NCBI RefSeq assembly: GCF_008000815.1
Contig: NZ_CP042806.1
Coordinates: 2,790,001 to 2,854,000, forward strand
Length of the DNA stretch: 64,000 bases
Source: Terriglobus albidus
Lineage (GTDB): Bacteria; Acidobacteriota; Terriglobia; Terriglobales; Acidobacteriaceae
Reading direction: 5' to 3'
In this document: one piece after another, positions 33,123-41,989 of the stretch
Layout: every line of letters begins with the position of its first letter
How positions within the stretch are numbered: position 1 is the stretch's first letter
Program-made: the position numbers and the translations under genes
Notes under the pieces: model-generated
Told to the model about the DNA's origin: nothing
Database searches by the model: none
Seen by the model: the letters and a program-made list of their open reading frames with translations, nothing else

Positions 33123-34895
33123 CTAGGCAGTCTCTGCGGGTGCGTGCACGATGAACTTCCGCGGCAGGGTCACGGTCACCTTGACTCCCGTACCATCGGC
33201 GAAAGCTGGGCTTTCAAGCTCGATCCGGCCCCCATGCTTGCTTAGAATGCCGCGGCTGACCCACAGACCAAGGCCTGTGCCTCTTTCTCCCTTTGTTGAG
33301 AAGAAAGGCTGAAAGAGGCTCTGCTGGGTTTGTTCGTCGATCGCCGCTCCGCTGTTGGTTAGTATGACCCGTGCCCCATCGCCCAGCCTGATCAGTTCCA
33401 CGCGGACGGATCCTCCAGGGTCGGCGGCTTCGTAGGCATTGGTGATGAGATTGGTGAAGACCTGGCGCAGCTCCGCCGGATACCCTTCGACCAGTGCGGT
33501 CTCAGGCAGGATCTGCTCCAGCGTCACCTGGGCTCGCTGAATCTTATAGGAGATGAGCGAGATGAGGTCCTGGAGTAGTTCCCGAAGCTCGACCGGCACA
33601 GGCGTACGCGACTCACGATAAAGGGAGAGCATGGCGCGGCTGATCTGCGTCACCCGCGATAGCTCCTGGTCAGCCATCTCCAGTAGGTGGCGGCGCTCCT
33701 CTTCCTCGTAGGAGTCGGTGCGCAACAGGTAGAGAATATTGGCCACCGAGTCCAACGGGTTATGAATCTCATGCGCGATGGTGGCTGCTAGCCGCCCGGT
33801 GACAGCAAGCCGCTCGTTGGAGATAAGAATCCGCTGTGTTTGCTTCTCATGGGTAATATCGCGGAAGACAATCACAACGCCCACCATCAGGCCCTCTGCG
33901 TCGCGGATAGGAGCTCCTGAGTCGTCGATGTGAACCTCGGTCCCGTCGCGCCGCCGCAGAATGGTGTGGTTGGCAAGCCCAACCACGCGGTCCATGCGTT
34001 TTACGCGGGCGATCGGGCTCTCGATCGGCAGCCGAGTCTCTTCGTTGACGATATCGAAGACATCTTCGATGGGTTGGCCGAAGGCTTCATCGATCGTCCA
34101 ACCCGTCAGCTCCGATGCAATCGGATTCAGCATGGTCACCAGCCCATGTCCGTCGGTGACGATTACGCCGTCGCCAATCGAAACCAGTGTTGTTCGCAGC
34201 CGCTGCTCCGATGCAAAGAGCTGATCCGCTCGCTCCTGTAGTGACGTCACCGATGTCTGGAAGCTGAGAGAGACACGGTTGAGCTGATGGTTCATGTAGA
34301 TTGCGATCAAAGTGCCGGTCAGAAGGGAAAGGACAAGCAGGTAGACTCTGGTGATGCGTGCGCGTTCCTGCCAGACCCCTACGCTCTGCTGCCGCAGAAC
34401 GCTGGTCGCCTGCATAGTCTCGGAAAACTGGCTGCGGATGGTATCCATCTGCGCTTTGCCCCGCAGATTCACCTCAGCTGGATTCTCATCCTTACCTGTG
34501 CGTACAGCCTCTATCTGGAGATCAGCGAATTCATGTTTCCATTGCAGATAGGATGCCCGGAGATTACGGATGCGGGTGGTTTGCGGCAAGCTCAGGCCTG
34601 GTGTCTGTTCAACGTCATTCAATCTCTGGACGATCTCGCCTTCATGGCCGCGGTACAGATCGAGAAATTGTTCATCATGCGTGAGCTGGTAGCCCCGGAG
34701 TCCAGTCTCCTGGTCGAGAATAAGCTTCTGCGCCTGCCCCAGCCGTTGCAGGTTCCGGTCGATCAGTTGTAACTGGTTCACCGCCAGGTTGGCGGAACGG
34801 ATCTGCCACGACAGTACTCCGCTGACGATCAGCAATGCGGCAATCGGCAGTAGAAATGTCAGCAGAAGGATCCGTCGAAATTCACGAATGTTCAA
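33123..34895 (-). CDS. Membrane sensor histidine kinase (CHASE3-PAS-HisKA-HATPase)
   Basis: 590 aa. A transmembrane helix (about 10-28) is followed by a periplasmic domain with the CHASE3 pattern (LIDRNLQRLGQAQKLILDQE, then TGLRGYQLT) and a second helix near residue 190. A PAS domain (about 230-345) has LRTTLVSIGDGVIVTDGHG. The HisKA box is AHEIHNPLDSV with His375, then the ATPase domain with NLITNAYEAADP (N box), and GTGLGLWVSRGI (G2). No receiver domain. It lies 10 bp downstream of a single-domain receiver in the same direction, so the two are probably one operon. The ligand is unknown. Confidence 0.93.
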   Translation of the reverse strand: MNIREFRRILLLTFLLPIAALLIVSGVLSWQIRSANLAVNQLQLIDRNLQRLGQAQKLILDQETGLRGYQLTHDEQFLDLYRGHEGEIVQRLNDVEQTPGLSLPQTTRIRNLRASYLQWKHEFADLQIEAVRTGKDENPAEVNLRGKAQMDTIRSQFSETMQATSVLRQQSVGVWQERARITRVYLLVLSLLTGTLIAIYMNHQLNRVSLSFQTSVTSLQERADQLFASEQRLRTTLVSIGDGVIVTDGHGLVTMLNPIASELTGWTIDEAFGQPIEDVFDIVNEETRLPIESPIARVKRMDRVVGLANHTILRRRDGTEVHIDDSGAPIRDAEGLMVGVVIVFRDITHEKQTQRILISNERLAVTGRLAATIAHEIHNPLDSVANILYLLRTDSYEEEERRHLLEMADQELSRVTQISRAMLSLYRESRTPVPVELRELLQDLISLISYKIQRAQVTLEQILPETALVEGYPAELRQVFTNLITNAYEAADPGGSVRVELIRLGDGARVILTNSGAAIDEQTQQSLFQPFFSTKGERGTGLGLWVSRGILSKHGGRIELESPAFADGTGVKVTVTLPRKFIVHAPAETA

Positions 34896-34905
34896 TGAAC
34901 GGCAC

Positions 34906-35277
34906 CTATTGCGGACTGGGGTCCGAGAACAGGCGCTTCAGATTCGCCAGCAATGCGGGCGCGCCTTCTCCCTTGGTCATGTAAAGCGAGACATTCGCGG
35001 TTGCGTCTGCCGGCAGACCTACATAGGCAGAGAGTAGCAAAATAGGAAGGTCAGGACGCATAGCCCGCATCTGCCGTGCTACCTCATCCCCATCCATGCC
35101 CGGCATGGAGTAATCCAGAATCACAGCCTCCACGGGATGAGCCTCCAGCAGGGACAGGCCAGAAGGACCATCAGGAGCGCTCAGCACACGGTAGCCGGCG
35201 CGTTCCAGCAGCATGCTCCGAATCCGAAGACCAACGGCTTCATCATCGACACATAGGATTAGAGGTGCGTTCCGCAT
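34906..35277 (-). CDS. Single-domain response regulator
   Basis: 123 aa CheY-like receiver with no output domain. Acidic pair DDE (11-13), phospho-Asp55 in VILDYSMPGMDG, and Lys in LYMTKGEG are present, so it should be phosphorylatable. It lies 10 bp upstream of the histidine kinase gene on the minus strand and is divergent from the phoB-like gene. Probably the kinase's output partner or a phosphate sink; inference from neighbourhood. Confidence 0.9.
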   Translation of the reverse strand: MRNAPLILCVDDEAVGLRIRSMLLERAGYRVLSAPDGPSGLSLLEAHPVEAVILDYSMPGMDGDEVARQMRAMRPDLPILLLSAYVGLPADATANVSLYMTKGEGAPALLANLKRLFSDPSPQ

Positions 35278-35433
35278 CAGTGGGCCTGTGTGCCCACACT
35301 ACACCATCCCCTTCGTAGATGGCTCGTAAATCCGTTGCGAATCAACAGATCAGATGAGCAGATTCACACTATTTTTGCATTCCAGACCTTCGGTTGCGAT
35401 AGCCTAAGGCCGAACACAGGAGAAAAACGCTCT

Positions 35434-36132
35434 GTGAGCCAGACCATCTTTCTGCTGGAAGACGACCTCGATATCCAGCGGCTGGTGCAGTACCATCTGG
35501 AGGCTGCGGGCTTCATCGTCCGGGCTTTCAACGCGGCTACGAATGTAGCCTCTGACGCTGAGCGGCAACCCCCGGCCCTCTTCCTGCTGGACATCATGGT
35601 GCCCGGCGGTGACGGTCTGGATCTTTGCCGTCGTCTGCGCTCCAACCCCGCGCTGTCGACGATCCCCATCATTTTCCTCACCGCGCGCGCCAGCGAGAAC
35701 GATCGTGTGCTCGGTCTGGAATTGGGAGCCGATGACTACATCACCAAGCCTTTCGGCACCCGGGAGCTGTTGGCTCGTGTGAAGGCCGTGTTGCGCCGCT
35801 TTGAACGTCCTACTGCGCCAAGCATTGTCAGCTTCGACAATATTGAGATTGATCAGGCTGCCATGCAGTTGAAGGTAGGCGGTCACCTGCAGACGACGAC
35901 GGCGACTGAGTTTCGTCTGCTGGACTATCTGGCCCGCCATCCAGGCCGTGTCTTCACCCGCGATCAGTTGCTTGACGCCGTCTGGGGCGACGCTCGCTTC
36001 GTCACCCCGCGTTCGGTCGACGTCTATGTGCGGCGAATTCGCGAGAAGATTGAAGCCGATCCGGAAAACCCGCGTTACCTTAAAACCATGCGCGGCGCCG
36101 GTTATCGTTTCGAAATGCCGAAGACCGTCTGA
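35434..36132 (+). CDS. phoB: PhoB-like OmpR-family response regulator
   Basis: 232 aa with GTG start at 35434; AGGAG (35418-35422) is 11 bases upstream. The receiver has phospho-Asp53 in LLDIMVPGGDG and Lys in DDYITKPFGTRELL. The C-terminal winged helix shows FRLLDYLARHPGRVFTRDQL and VDVYVRRIREKIE, ending with the MRGAGYRFE wing. It heads a seven-gene run ending in phoU, so its role in phosphate-starvation control is well supported by context. The symbol is by context and length, not direct proof. Confidence 0.9.
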   Translation: MSQTIFLLEDDLDIQRLVQYHLEAAGFIVRAFNAATNVASDAERQPPALFLLDIMVPGGDGLDLCRRLRSNPALSTIPIIFLTARASENDRVLGLELGADDYITKPFGTRELLARVKAVLRRFERPTAPSIVSFDNIEIDQAAMQLKVGGHLQTTTATEFRLLDYLARHPGRVFTRDQLLDAVWGDARFVTPRSVDVYVRRIREKIEADPENPRYLKTMRGAGYRFEMPKTV

Positions 36133-36141
36133 GGGAACGCC

Positions 36142-37488
36142 TTGAAGCGGACCATCACTGGAATTGTGGTGCTGCTGTGCGTGGTTACGGCTCTGGCCGC
36201 ATTTGGCGCTGGTTGGGCTTTGTCCGGCTCGCCTGTGTGGCTGCGCTTCATCACGCTTGCCGCCATCATGCTGGGCATCTCTTTAGTTGCCATCGCGATT
36301 ATCAGCGGTGCGCTGCGGAGAGATGCCTCCACTCTTCGTCTGGCTATCGTGGCGTCCACGCCAGAGCAGCAGGCCAATCGGCCTGACCTGGGTGATTTTC
36401 AGGATCTCTGGCCTGCGTTTGACGCAGCCCGGCAGAAAGTTCGTTCCCAGATTGCAGCGATTGAAGAAGAACGGGCCAAGCTCGCAGCCGTCCTGGATTC
36501 CATGCAGGATCTGGTTGTCGCGGTGGATTCGGCGGGACGCATCCAGTGGGCGAATGAACCCATGCGTCGCGAGCTCGAAGGTGCGGTCCGCCACGGACAG
36601 GCGATTGTGCATACGATCCGTGATCCCGAGGTGCTGCTCTGCCTGCAGGTGGCTCTTGACGATGGCCTGGTGACACAGCGCCGGTCTACTTCGCTCAAGC
36701 CCGGTCGCATCTTCGAAGTGAACGCCGGTCCTATCCCCGGTGGCGGTGCTGTTGCCGTATTACACGACCTGACCCGCATCGAGCAGGTGGAGCGTACCCA
36801 ACGTGAGTTCATTGCCAATGTCTCTCACGAGCTGCGCACCCCGCTGACCTCCATCTCCGGTTACGTCGAGACCCTTTTGGACTTTGAGCGGTCGCTGTCT
36901 CTTCAGTCCAGGGAGTTTCTTGAAACGATTCTGAAAAATGCCACTCGCATGACCCGCCTGACCGAGGATCTTCTGGTTCTGGCCAGGGTTGAAAGTGGTG
37001 AGAATCCCATCCATCCCACGGTCGTTCCCGCGGAGAAGCTGGTACGTGATGCGGTCGCTGCTGTCCGCGGTATTGTGCGCGACGCGGGCGCCAAGCTCGA
37101 CATTGGAATCATGGACGCGATCAATGTAATGGCCGATGCTGATGCCACGACCCAGGTGCTCTCCAACCTGATCGAGAATGCGACGAAGTACGGCCGCGCT
37201 ACAACCGGCGAGCCTGCTCGGATCGAGGTCTCTGTCGAACAAAAAGGGGCCTATGCGGAGTTCCGCATCCGCGACTGGGGTGCGGGTATCGCCTCGGAGC
37301 ATCACGAGCGCATCTTCGAGCGCTTCTACCGTGTTGACAAGGCACGTTCCCGCGAGACCGGCGGTACCGGTCTCGGGCTCGCGATCGCGCGCCACATCGT
37401 GATGCAGCATGGCGGAAATATCTGGGTGGAGAGCCGGCTCACCCAGGGAAGCACCTTCGCGTTCACGCTGCCTGTGGTGCAGGGCTGA
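36142..37488 (+). CDS. phoR: PhoR-like sensor histidine kinase
   Basis: 448 aa with TTG start at 36142, 9 bp after the phoB-like stop. Two N-terminal membrane helices (about 5-28 and 33-55) with almost no periplasmic loop, as in PhoR. A PAS-like domain has AVLDSMQDLVVAVDSAG, then HisKA FIANVSHELRTPLTSI with His229, and the ATPase domain with NLIENATKYG (N), RDWGAGI (G1) and GGTGLGLAIARHI (G2). It probably senses the PstSCAB-PhoU complex. Position next to the phoB-like gene and ahead of pstS supports the name. Confidence 0.9.
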   Translation: MKRTITGIVVLLCVVTALAAFGAGWALSGSPVWLRFITLAAIMLGISLVAIAIISGALRRDASTLRLAIVASTPEQQANRPDLGDFQDLWPAFDAARQKVRSQIAAIEEERAKLAAVLDSMQDLVVAVDSAGRIQWANEPMRRELEGAVRHGQAIVHTIRDPEVLLCLQVALDDGLVTQRRSTSLKPGRIFEVNAGPIPGGGAVAVLHDLTRIEQVERTQREFIANVSHELRTPLTSISGYVETLLDFERSLSLQSREFLETILKNATRMTRLTEDLLVLARVESGENPIHPTVVPAEKLVRDAVAAVRGIVRDAGAKLDIGIMDAINVMADADATTQVLSNLIENATKYGRATTGEPARIEVSVEQKGAYAEFRIRDWGAGIASEHHERIFERFYRVDKARSRETGGTGLGLAIARHIVMQHGGNIWVESRLTQGSTFAFTLPVVQG

Positions 37489-37489
37489 T

Positions 37490-38545
37490 ATGGTGAGGGG
37501 TGTGCGCTCCGTTGTGCCCATCCTGCTCTCGTTTGCCCTGCTGACCGGCTGCAAATCACCAAAGCAGACGGGCGCTCCTGCCGCAGACCCACGCATACTG
37601 ACGATCAACGGCGCCGGGGCCAGCTTTCCCAATCCCATCTACTCCAAGTGGTTTGCCGAGTATGGCCGGTTGCATCCTGGTGTGCGCATTAACTATCAGC
37701 CCATCGGCTCCGGAGGCGGCATTCGGCAGGTCTCGCAGGGCATCGTCGATTTCGGCGCCTCTGATGATCCCATGACCGATACCCAGTTGCAGCAATCGTC
37801 CCATCCACTGCTGCATATCCCCACCGTGCTCGGAGCAGTGGTTCCGGTCTACAACCTGCCTGGCATCTCTGCGGAGGTGCGGTTTTCTCCGGAGGTACTG
37901 GCTGGGATCTACCTCGGAACGATTACTTTCTGGGACGACCAGAAGATCATTGCCGATAATCCCGGCATAAAGTTTCCGCATGAAGAGATTCTGCCGGTGT
38001 ATCGCTCCGATGGCTCCGGCACAACTTTCATCTTCACCGACTATCTCACCAAGGTGAGTTCAGCCTGGGCGCAGCAGGTGGGTAACTCCACTTCAGTGAA
38101 GTGGCCGGTCGGTATTGGACAGAAGGGCAATGAGGGCGTTGCGGGCATGGTGCGCCAGGCTCCCTACGCTTTCGGCTATGTGGAGCTGGTTTATGCCTTG
38201 CAGAACCATATGACCTTTGGTCTGGTGCGGAACGGTGCAGGCCAGTGGATCAAGGCCACTCCTGCGGCTGTCACGGCTGCTGCCGAAGCTCAGGCCGATA
38301 CGATCCCTGCGGATTTCCGGGTCTCCCTGGCGAATGCCGGCGGAACGGCCAGCTACCCGATCTGCTCGTTTACCTGGCTACTCGTTCCGCAGCAGTCGGC
38401 TGACGCCACCAAAGGCAGACAACTCCACGACTTCCTGCTCTGGATGATCTCTGAGGGAGAGCAGGAGGCTGCTGCCATGGGTTACGCTCCTTTGCCTCGT
38501 CCTGTAGCAGAGCGTTTAAAAAATACCGTCGCCAGTATCCGATAA
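37490..38545 (+). CDS. pstS: PstS phosphate-binding lipoprotein
   Basis: 351 aa from ATG 37490, one base after the kinase stop. A lipobox LLTGC with Cys21 indicates a lipid-anchored periplasmic protein. Phosphate-site motifs include INGAGASFPNPIYSKWF, YQPIGSGGGIRQV, DFGASDDPM and YRSDGSGTTFIFTDYL. It is the substrate-binding part of the PstSCAB high-affinity phosphate importer. It is followed by an 86-bp gap before pstC that holds a candidate PHO-box-like sequence. Confidence 0.95.
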   Translation: MVRGVRSVVPILLSFALLTGCKSPKQTGAPAADPRILTINGAGASFPNPIYSKWFAEYGRLHPGVRINYQPIGSGGGIRQVSQGIVDFGASDDPMTDTQLQQSSHPLLHIPTVLGAVVPVYNLPGISAEVRFSPEVLAGIYLGTITFWDDQKIIADNPGIKFPHEEILPVYRSDGSGTTFIFTDYLTKVSSAWAQQVGNSTSVKWPVGIGQKGNEGVAGMVRQAPYAFGYVELVYALQNHMTFGLVRNGAGQWIKATPAAVTAAAEAQADTIPADFRVSLANAGGTASYPICSFTWLLVPQQSADATKGRQLHDFLLWMISEGEQEAAAMGYAPLPRPVAERLKNTVASIR

Positions 38546-38570
38546 CACACGCAAAGCCTTATTAATCAAG

Positions 38571-38588
38571 CTGTTCATTCCGCGTTCA
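38571..38588 (+). promoter_or_regulatory. PHO-box-like direct repeat upstream of pstC
   Basis: CTGTTCA (38571-38577) and GCGTTCA (38582-38588) are 11 bp apart, the spacing of PhoB half sites (7 bp plus 4 bp). The match to CTGTCAT is partial. The motif TTCACAC...TTCCAGA also recurs upstream of the phoB-like gene (35363-35387). It suggests an internal Pho-controlled promoter. Confidence 0.35.
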
Positions 38589-38631
38589 CACATATTCCAG
38601 ATACTCTAAGAAGGGGATCTGGAAGAGCCGG

Positions 38632-39627
38632 GTGACGATACAGCACTCAGAGATGGAGGGGGCACGGGCTGCCTCAGAGGTACGCCGCTTTTTGATGCAG
38701 CGCGGCAGTGGCGGTGTGGCTGACCGCACTTTTGCAGCCCTGATGCTGGGGTGTGCCCTGAGCATCTTTGCTATCGTTGCTCTCATCCTGGGAATTCTGA
38801 TCCTACGCTCCAGGCTCAGCCTGCATGAGTTCGGCTTGAGCTTCTTTCTGCGTTCAGACTGGGATCCGGTCCGCGGCAGCTTCGGTGCGGTTCCATTCAT
38901 CTGGGGAACGCTTGCCTCCGCCTTCCTGGCTCTTTTGATTGCGGTGCCACTGGCGCTTGGCGTAGCGATCTTTATCAATGAAATGTGCCCCCGTGCTCTG
39001 CGCACACCGATTTCGTTTCTTACCGAGCTCCTGGCTGCGATTCCTTCAGTGGTCTATGGCTTGTGGGCTATCTTCGTCCTGGTGCCGATCATGCGGAGCA
39101 GTGTCGGGCCCTTTCTGAAGAAGTTTTTCGGCTGGACAGGCCTCTTCCATGGCCCGAACTTCGGCATCGGTCTGCTGACGGCCAGCATGATTCTGGCAAT
39201 CATGGTGTTGCCGGTCATCTCCTCCATCGCGCGCGATGTCATGAAGGCCGTGCCCAATACACAGCGCGAAGGTGTGCTGGCGCTGGGAGCCACCCGCTGG
39301 GAGATGGTACGTATCGGTGTGTTGCGCAATGCGCGCATCGGTATCGTCGGAGCCGTGATCCTTGGACTTGGCCGCGCTCTTGGCGAGACGATGGCCGTCA
39401 CCATGGTGATCGGCAACCATGCGGCGATTCCAAAGAGTCTCTTCGCTCCGGCCTATACGCTGGCTTCTGTCATCGCGAATGAATTTACTGAAGCCACCGG
39501 CGACCTCTATCTGAGTGCTTTGATTGAGATCGGCCTGGCGCTCTTTCTTGTCACCATTGTCGTGAATGCTATCGCTCGCTTGCTGGTCTTCATGGTGACG
39601 CGCGGCAATACAGCGAGGGCGGTGTAA
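38632..39627 (+). CDS. pstC: PstC phosphate permease subunit
   Basis: 331 aa with GTG start at 38632 (GGAAGAG upstream); ATG at 38653 is an alternative. Inner-membrane subunit of the phosphate importer, with about six helices. The binding-protein-dependent transport loop is visible as MKAVPNTQREGVLALGATRW, and ELLAAIPSVVYGLWAIF is a typical PstC helix. Its N-terminal ~30 residues are soluble. Confidence 0.94.
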   Translation: MTIQHSEMEGARAASEVRRFLMQRGSGGVADRTFAALMLGCALSIFAIVALILGILILRSRLSLHEFGLSFFLRSDWDPVRGSFGAVPFIWGTLASAFLALLIAVPLALGVAIFINEMCPRALRTPISFLTELLAAIPSVVYGLWAIFVLVPIMRSSVGPFLKKFFGWTGLFHGPNFGIGLLTASMILAIMVLPVISSIARDVMKAVPNTQREGVLALGATRWEMVRIGVLRNARIGIVGAVILGLGRALGETMAVTMVIGNHAAIPKSLFAPAYTLASVIANEFTEATGDLYLSALIEIGLALFLVTIVVNAIARLLVFMVTRGNTARAV

Positions 39628-39628
39628 C

Positions 39629-40498
39629 GTGCCTCATCGTCCATCGCGTGCCAATGTAGGCCGCCGCCAGGCGGCGAATCACTTGTTTACCATCCTGGCG
39701 ATATTGAGCACCGTGCTGGTGATCGCTCCATTATTCGCGATCCTGGTGTACTTGCTGTTTCAAGGTGTCCGCTCGCTCAACGTGGCTTTCTTTACGCATC
39801 TGCCGCGGCCCGTGGGAGAGCCCGGGGGCGGTATGGCCAACTCGATTGTCGGTTCGGGCATTATTCTTGCCTTGGCCAGCCTGCTTGGAATCCCGGTCGG
39901 TATCGGCGCAGGAATCTACCTGCATGAGTACGGCGGCGGCAAGACTCTAGCGAATGCGATCCGCTTTACCGCTGATGTACTGAACGGTGTGCCATCCATC
40001 GTGATGGGCATTGCGGCGTATTCGCTGATCGTTGTTCCACAGAGGCACTTCTCGGCGTTTGCCGCAGGTGTGGCGCTGGCCATCATGATGGTCCCGACGG
40101 TGACACGCACCACGGAAGAGATGCTGGCAACGGTGCCCAATGCAGTACGTGAGGCGGCGTTGGGGCTCGGCATTCCCAAGTGGCGCACGGTGATGACGGT
40201 CAGTTTGAAGACTGCCTCTCCCGGCATTATCACCGGTTGCATGCTCGCGTTTGCGCGTATCGCTGGGGAGACGGCGCCGCTGCTCTTTACTGCCTTCGGC
40301 AACCAGTTCTGGCCTACCAGCCTGAATGAGCCGATTGCAGCGCTGCCACTCCAGATCTTTGTCTATGCCGTCTCACCGTACGATGAGTGGCATCGTCTGG
40401 CCTGGGCCGGCGCTCTGGTGCTGATTGTGATGATTATGGTCTCCGTCACGCTGGTCCGGGTGGTGACCGGGCGTGGCATGCTCAAGGGAGGGCACTGA
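39629..40498 (+). CDS. pstA: PstA phosphate permease subunit
   Basis: 289 aa with GTG start at 39629, one base after the pstC stop. Partner of PstC in the inner membrane. Six helices and the EAA-like loop in TVPNAVREAALGLGIPKWRT; GIYLHEYGGGKTLANAI and DVLNGVPSIVMGIAAY are family motifs. The spacing shows tight translational coupling. Confidence 0.94.
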   Translation: MPHRPSRANVGRRQAANHLFTILAILSTVLVIAPLFAILVYLLFQGVRSLNVAFFTHLPRPVGEPGGGMANSIVGSGIILALASLLGIPVGIGAGIYLHEYGGGKTLANAIRFTADVLNGVPSIVMGIAAYSLIVVPQRHFSAFAAGVALAIMMVPTVTRTTEEMLATVPNAVREAALGLGIPKWRTVMTVSLKTASPGIITGCMLAFARIAGETAPLLFTAFGNQFWPTSLNEPIAALPLQIFVYAVSPYDEWHRLAWAGALVLIVMIMVSVTLVRVVTGRGMLKGGH

Positions 40499-41257
40499 GT
40501 GGGCGTCGGTATTGAAGTCGAAGACCTGAATGCGTGGTATGGCCAGACCCACACGCTGAAGGGCATCAATCTACAGATTCCCGCCAACTCGGCGACGGCG
40601 CTGATCGGCCCGTCCGGCTGCGGTAAGTCCACCTTTGTGCGCTGCCTGAATCGTATGCACGAAACCAATCCCGTCGCTCGTGCAGAGGGAACGGTTCGCG
40701 TCGGCGGCGTTGATGTCTACAAGGACGCTTCTCCGGTTGAGATTCGCCGCCGCATCGGCATGGTCTTCCAGCGGCCGAATCCGTTCCCAACGATGTCGAT
40801 CTACGACAACGTTGCCAGCGGCCTGAAGCTGAACGGTTTCCGCAACAAGCGGGTGCTCGATGAGGTCGTGGAGCGTTCGCTGCGGCAAGCGGCGCTGTGG
40901 GACGAAGTAAAGGATCAACTGAAGGCCAAGAGCGGCGCCTCGCTCTCCGGCGGCCAGCAGCAGCGTCTCTGCATTGCCCGAGCGATTGCCGTTGATCCTG
41001 AAGTGTTGCTGATGGATGAACCCGCGTCGGCGCTCGATCCGGTCTCGACCGCGAAGATTGAAGACTTGATCTTTCAACTCAAAGACGAGTACACCATCGT
41101 CATCGTGACCCACAATATGCAACAGGCGGCGCGTGTAGCGGAGAAGACGGGGTTCTTTTTGAGCGGCCATCTTGTCGAGTTCGATTCGACTCACAAAATC
41201 TTCACAAACCCAAGCGACAAACGGACCGAAGATTACATCACGGGCAGGTTCGGCTAA
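40499..41257 (+). CDS. pstB: PstB phosphate-importer ATPase
   Basis: 252 aa with GTG start at 40499, directly abutting the pstA stop. Walker [11 protein letters not shown]-loop [16 protein letters not shown], signature LSGGQQQR, Walker [14 protein letters not shown], switch [11 protein letters not shown], and the PstB-typical [14 protein letters not shown] and [18 protein letters not shown]. It hydrolyses ATP to drive phosphate import. Confidence 0.97.
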   Translation: MGVGIEVEDLNAWYGQTHTLKGINLQIPANSATALIGPSGCGKSTFVRCLNRMHETNPVARAEGTVRVGGVDVYKDASPVEIRRRIGMVFQRPNPFPTMSIYDNVASGLKLNGFRNKRVLDEVVERSLRQAALWDEVKDQLKAKSGASLSGGQQQRLCIARAIAVDPEVLLMDEPASALDPVSTAKIEDLIFQLKDEYTIVIVTHNMQQAARVAEKTGFFLSGHLVEFDSTHKIFTNPSDKRTEDYITGRFG

Positions 41258-41922
41258 TGCGTATCCGGTTTCATCAGAGTCTGGATGAGTTGAAAGAAAA
41301 GCTGCTGGTCATGGCGGGCATGGCCGAGCAGGCGATTCAGCGTTCCATTGAGGCATATCGCACGCGTGATTTAGAGATCTGCGAACTGGTCTTCAAATCG
41401 GAGCCGGCCATCAATCGGCTGGAGCGTGAGATCGACCAGGCAGCGCTCGATCTGCTGGCGATGGAACAGCCCATGGCTATTGATCTGCGGTTCATTCTTT
41501 CCGTCATTCGCATCAATGCTGACCTTGAGCGCGTCGGTGACCAGGCTGTGAACATCGCCGTCCGCGTGCGAGAGATGGGGGCTTACTCGAATGTCGACCT
41601 CCCGGTAGACATTCCACGTGCCGCGTCCCTCGCTTCGGCTATGGTCCGCAAGGCTCTGCAGGCGTTCATCGAGGGCGATGCCGAGTTGGCACGTTCGGTG
41701 CTCGCGATGGACGATGAGGTGGATGCGATGAACGACGCTGCCTTTACCGCATTGAGCGCGCTTATCAAGCGTCAGCCGGAACTAACGCCACAGGCCCTGA
41801 ATGCCTTGATCATCTCGCGCAATCTGGAGCGCGTCGGAGACCACGCAACCAACGTCGCCGAGGACGTAATTTTCTGGGTGCGGGGCGCCGACGTGCGGCA
41901 TAAAGGCTCGGTAGCAAGTTAG
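41257..41922 (+). CDS. phoU: PhoU, Pho-regulon modulator
   Basis: 221 aa; its ATG overlaps the pstB stop by one base. Two PhoU repeats are seen: DLRFILSVIRINADLERVGD then QAVNIAVRVREM, and ALIISRNLERVGDHATNVAE. They bind metal clusters through the Glu/Asp-rich E-x-x-x-D pairs (LERVGD). PhoU signals the state of PstSCAB to the PhoR-like kinase. It ends the phosphate cluster. Confidence 0.97.
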   Translation: MRIRFHQSLDELKEKLLVMAGMAEQAIQRSIEAYRTRDLEICELVFKSEPAINRLEREIDQAALDLLAMEQPMAIDLRFILSVIRINADLERVGDQAVNIAVRVREMGAYSNVDLPVDIPRAASLASAMVRKALQAFIEGDAELARSVLAMDDEVDAMNDAAFTALSALIKRQPELTPQALNALIISRNLERVGDHATNVAEDVIFWVRGADVRHKGSVAS

Positions 41923-41989
41923 CCGCTCTGTTTTGTGTAGGTTACAGGTGGATAACCATCCAGGGGTCTGGTCAATCTAACCTAGAACG

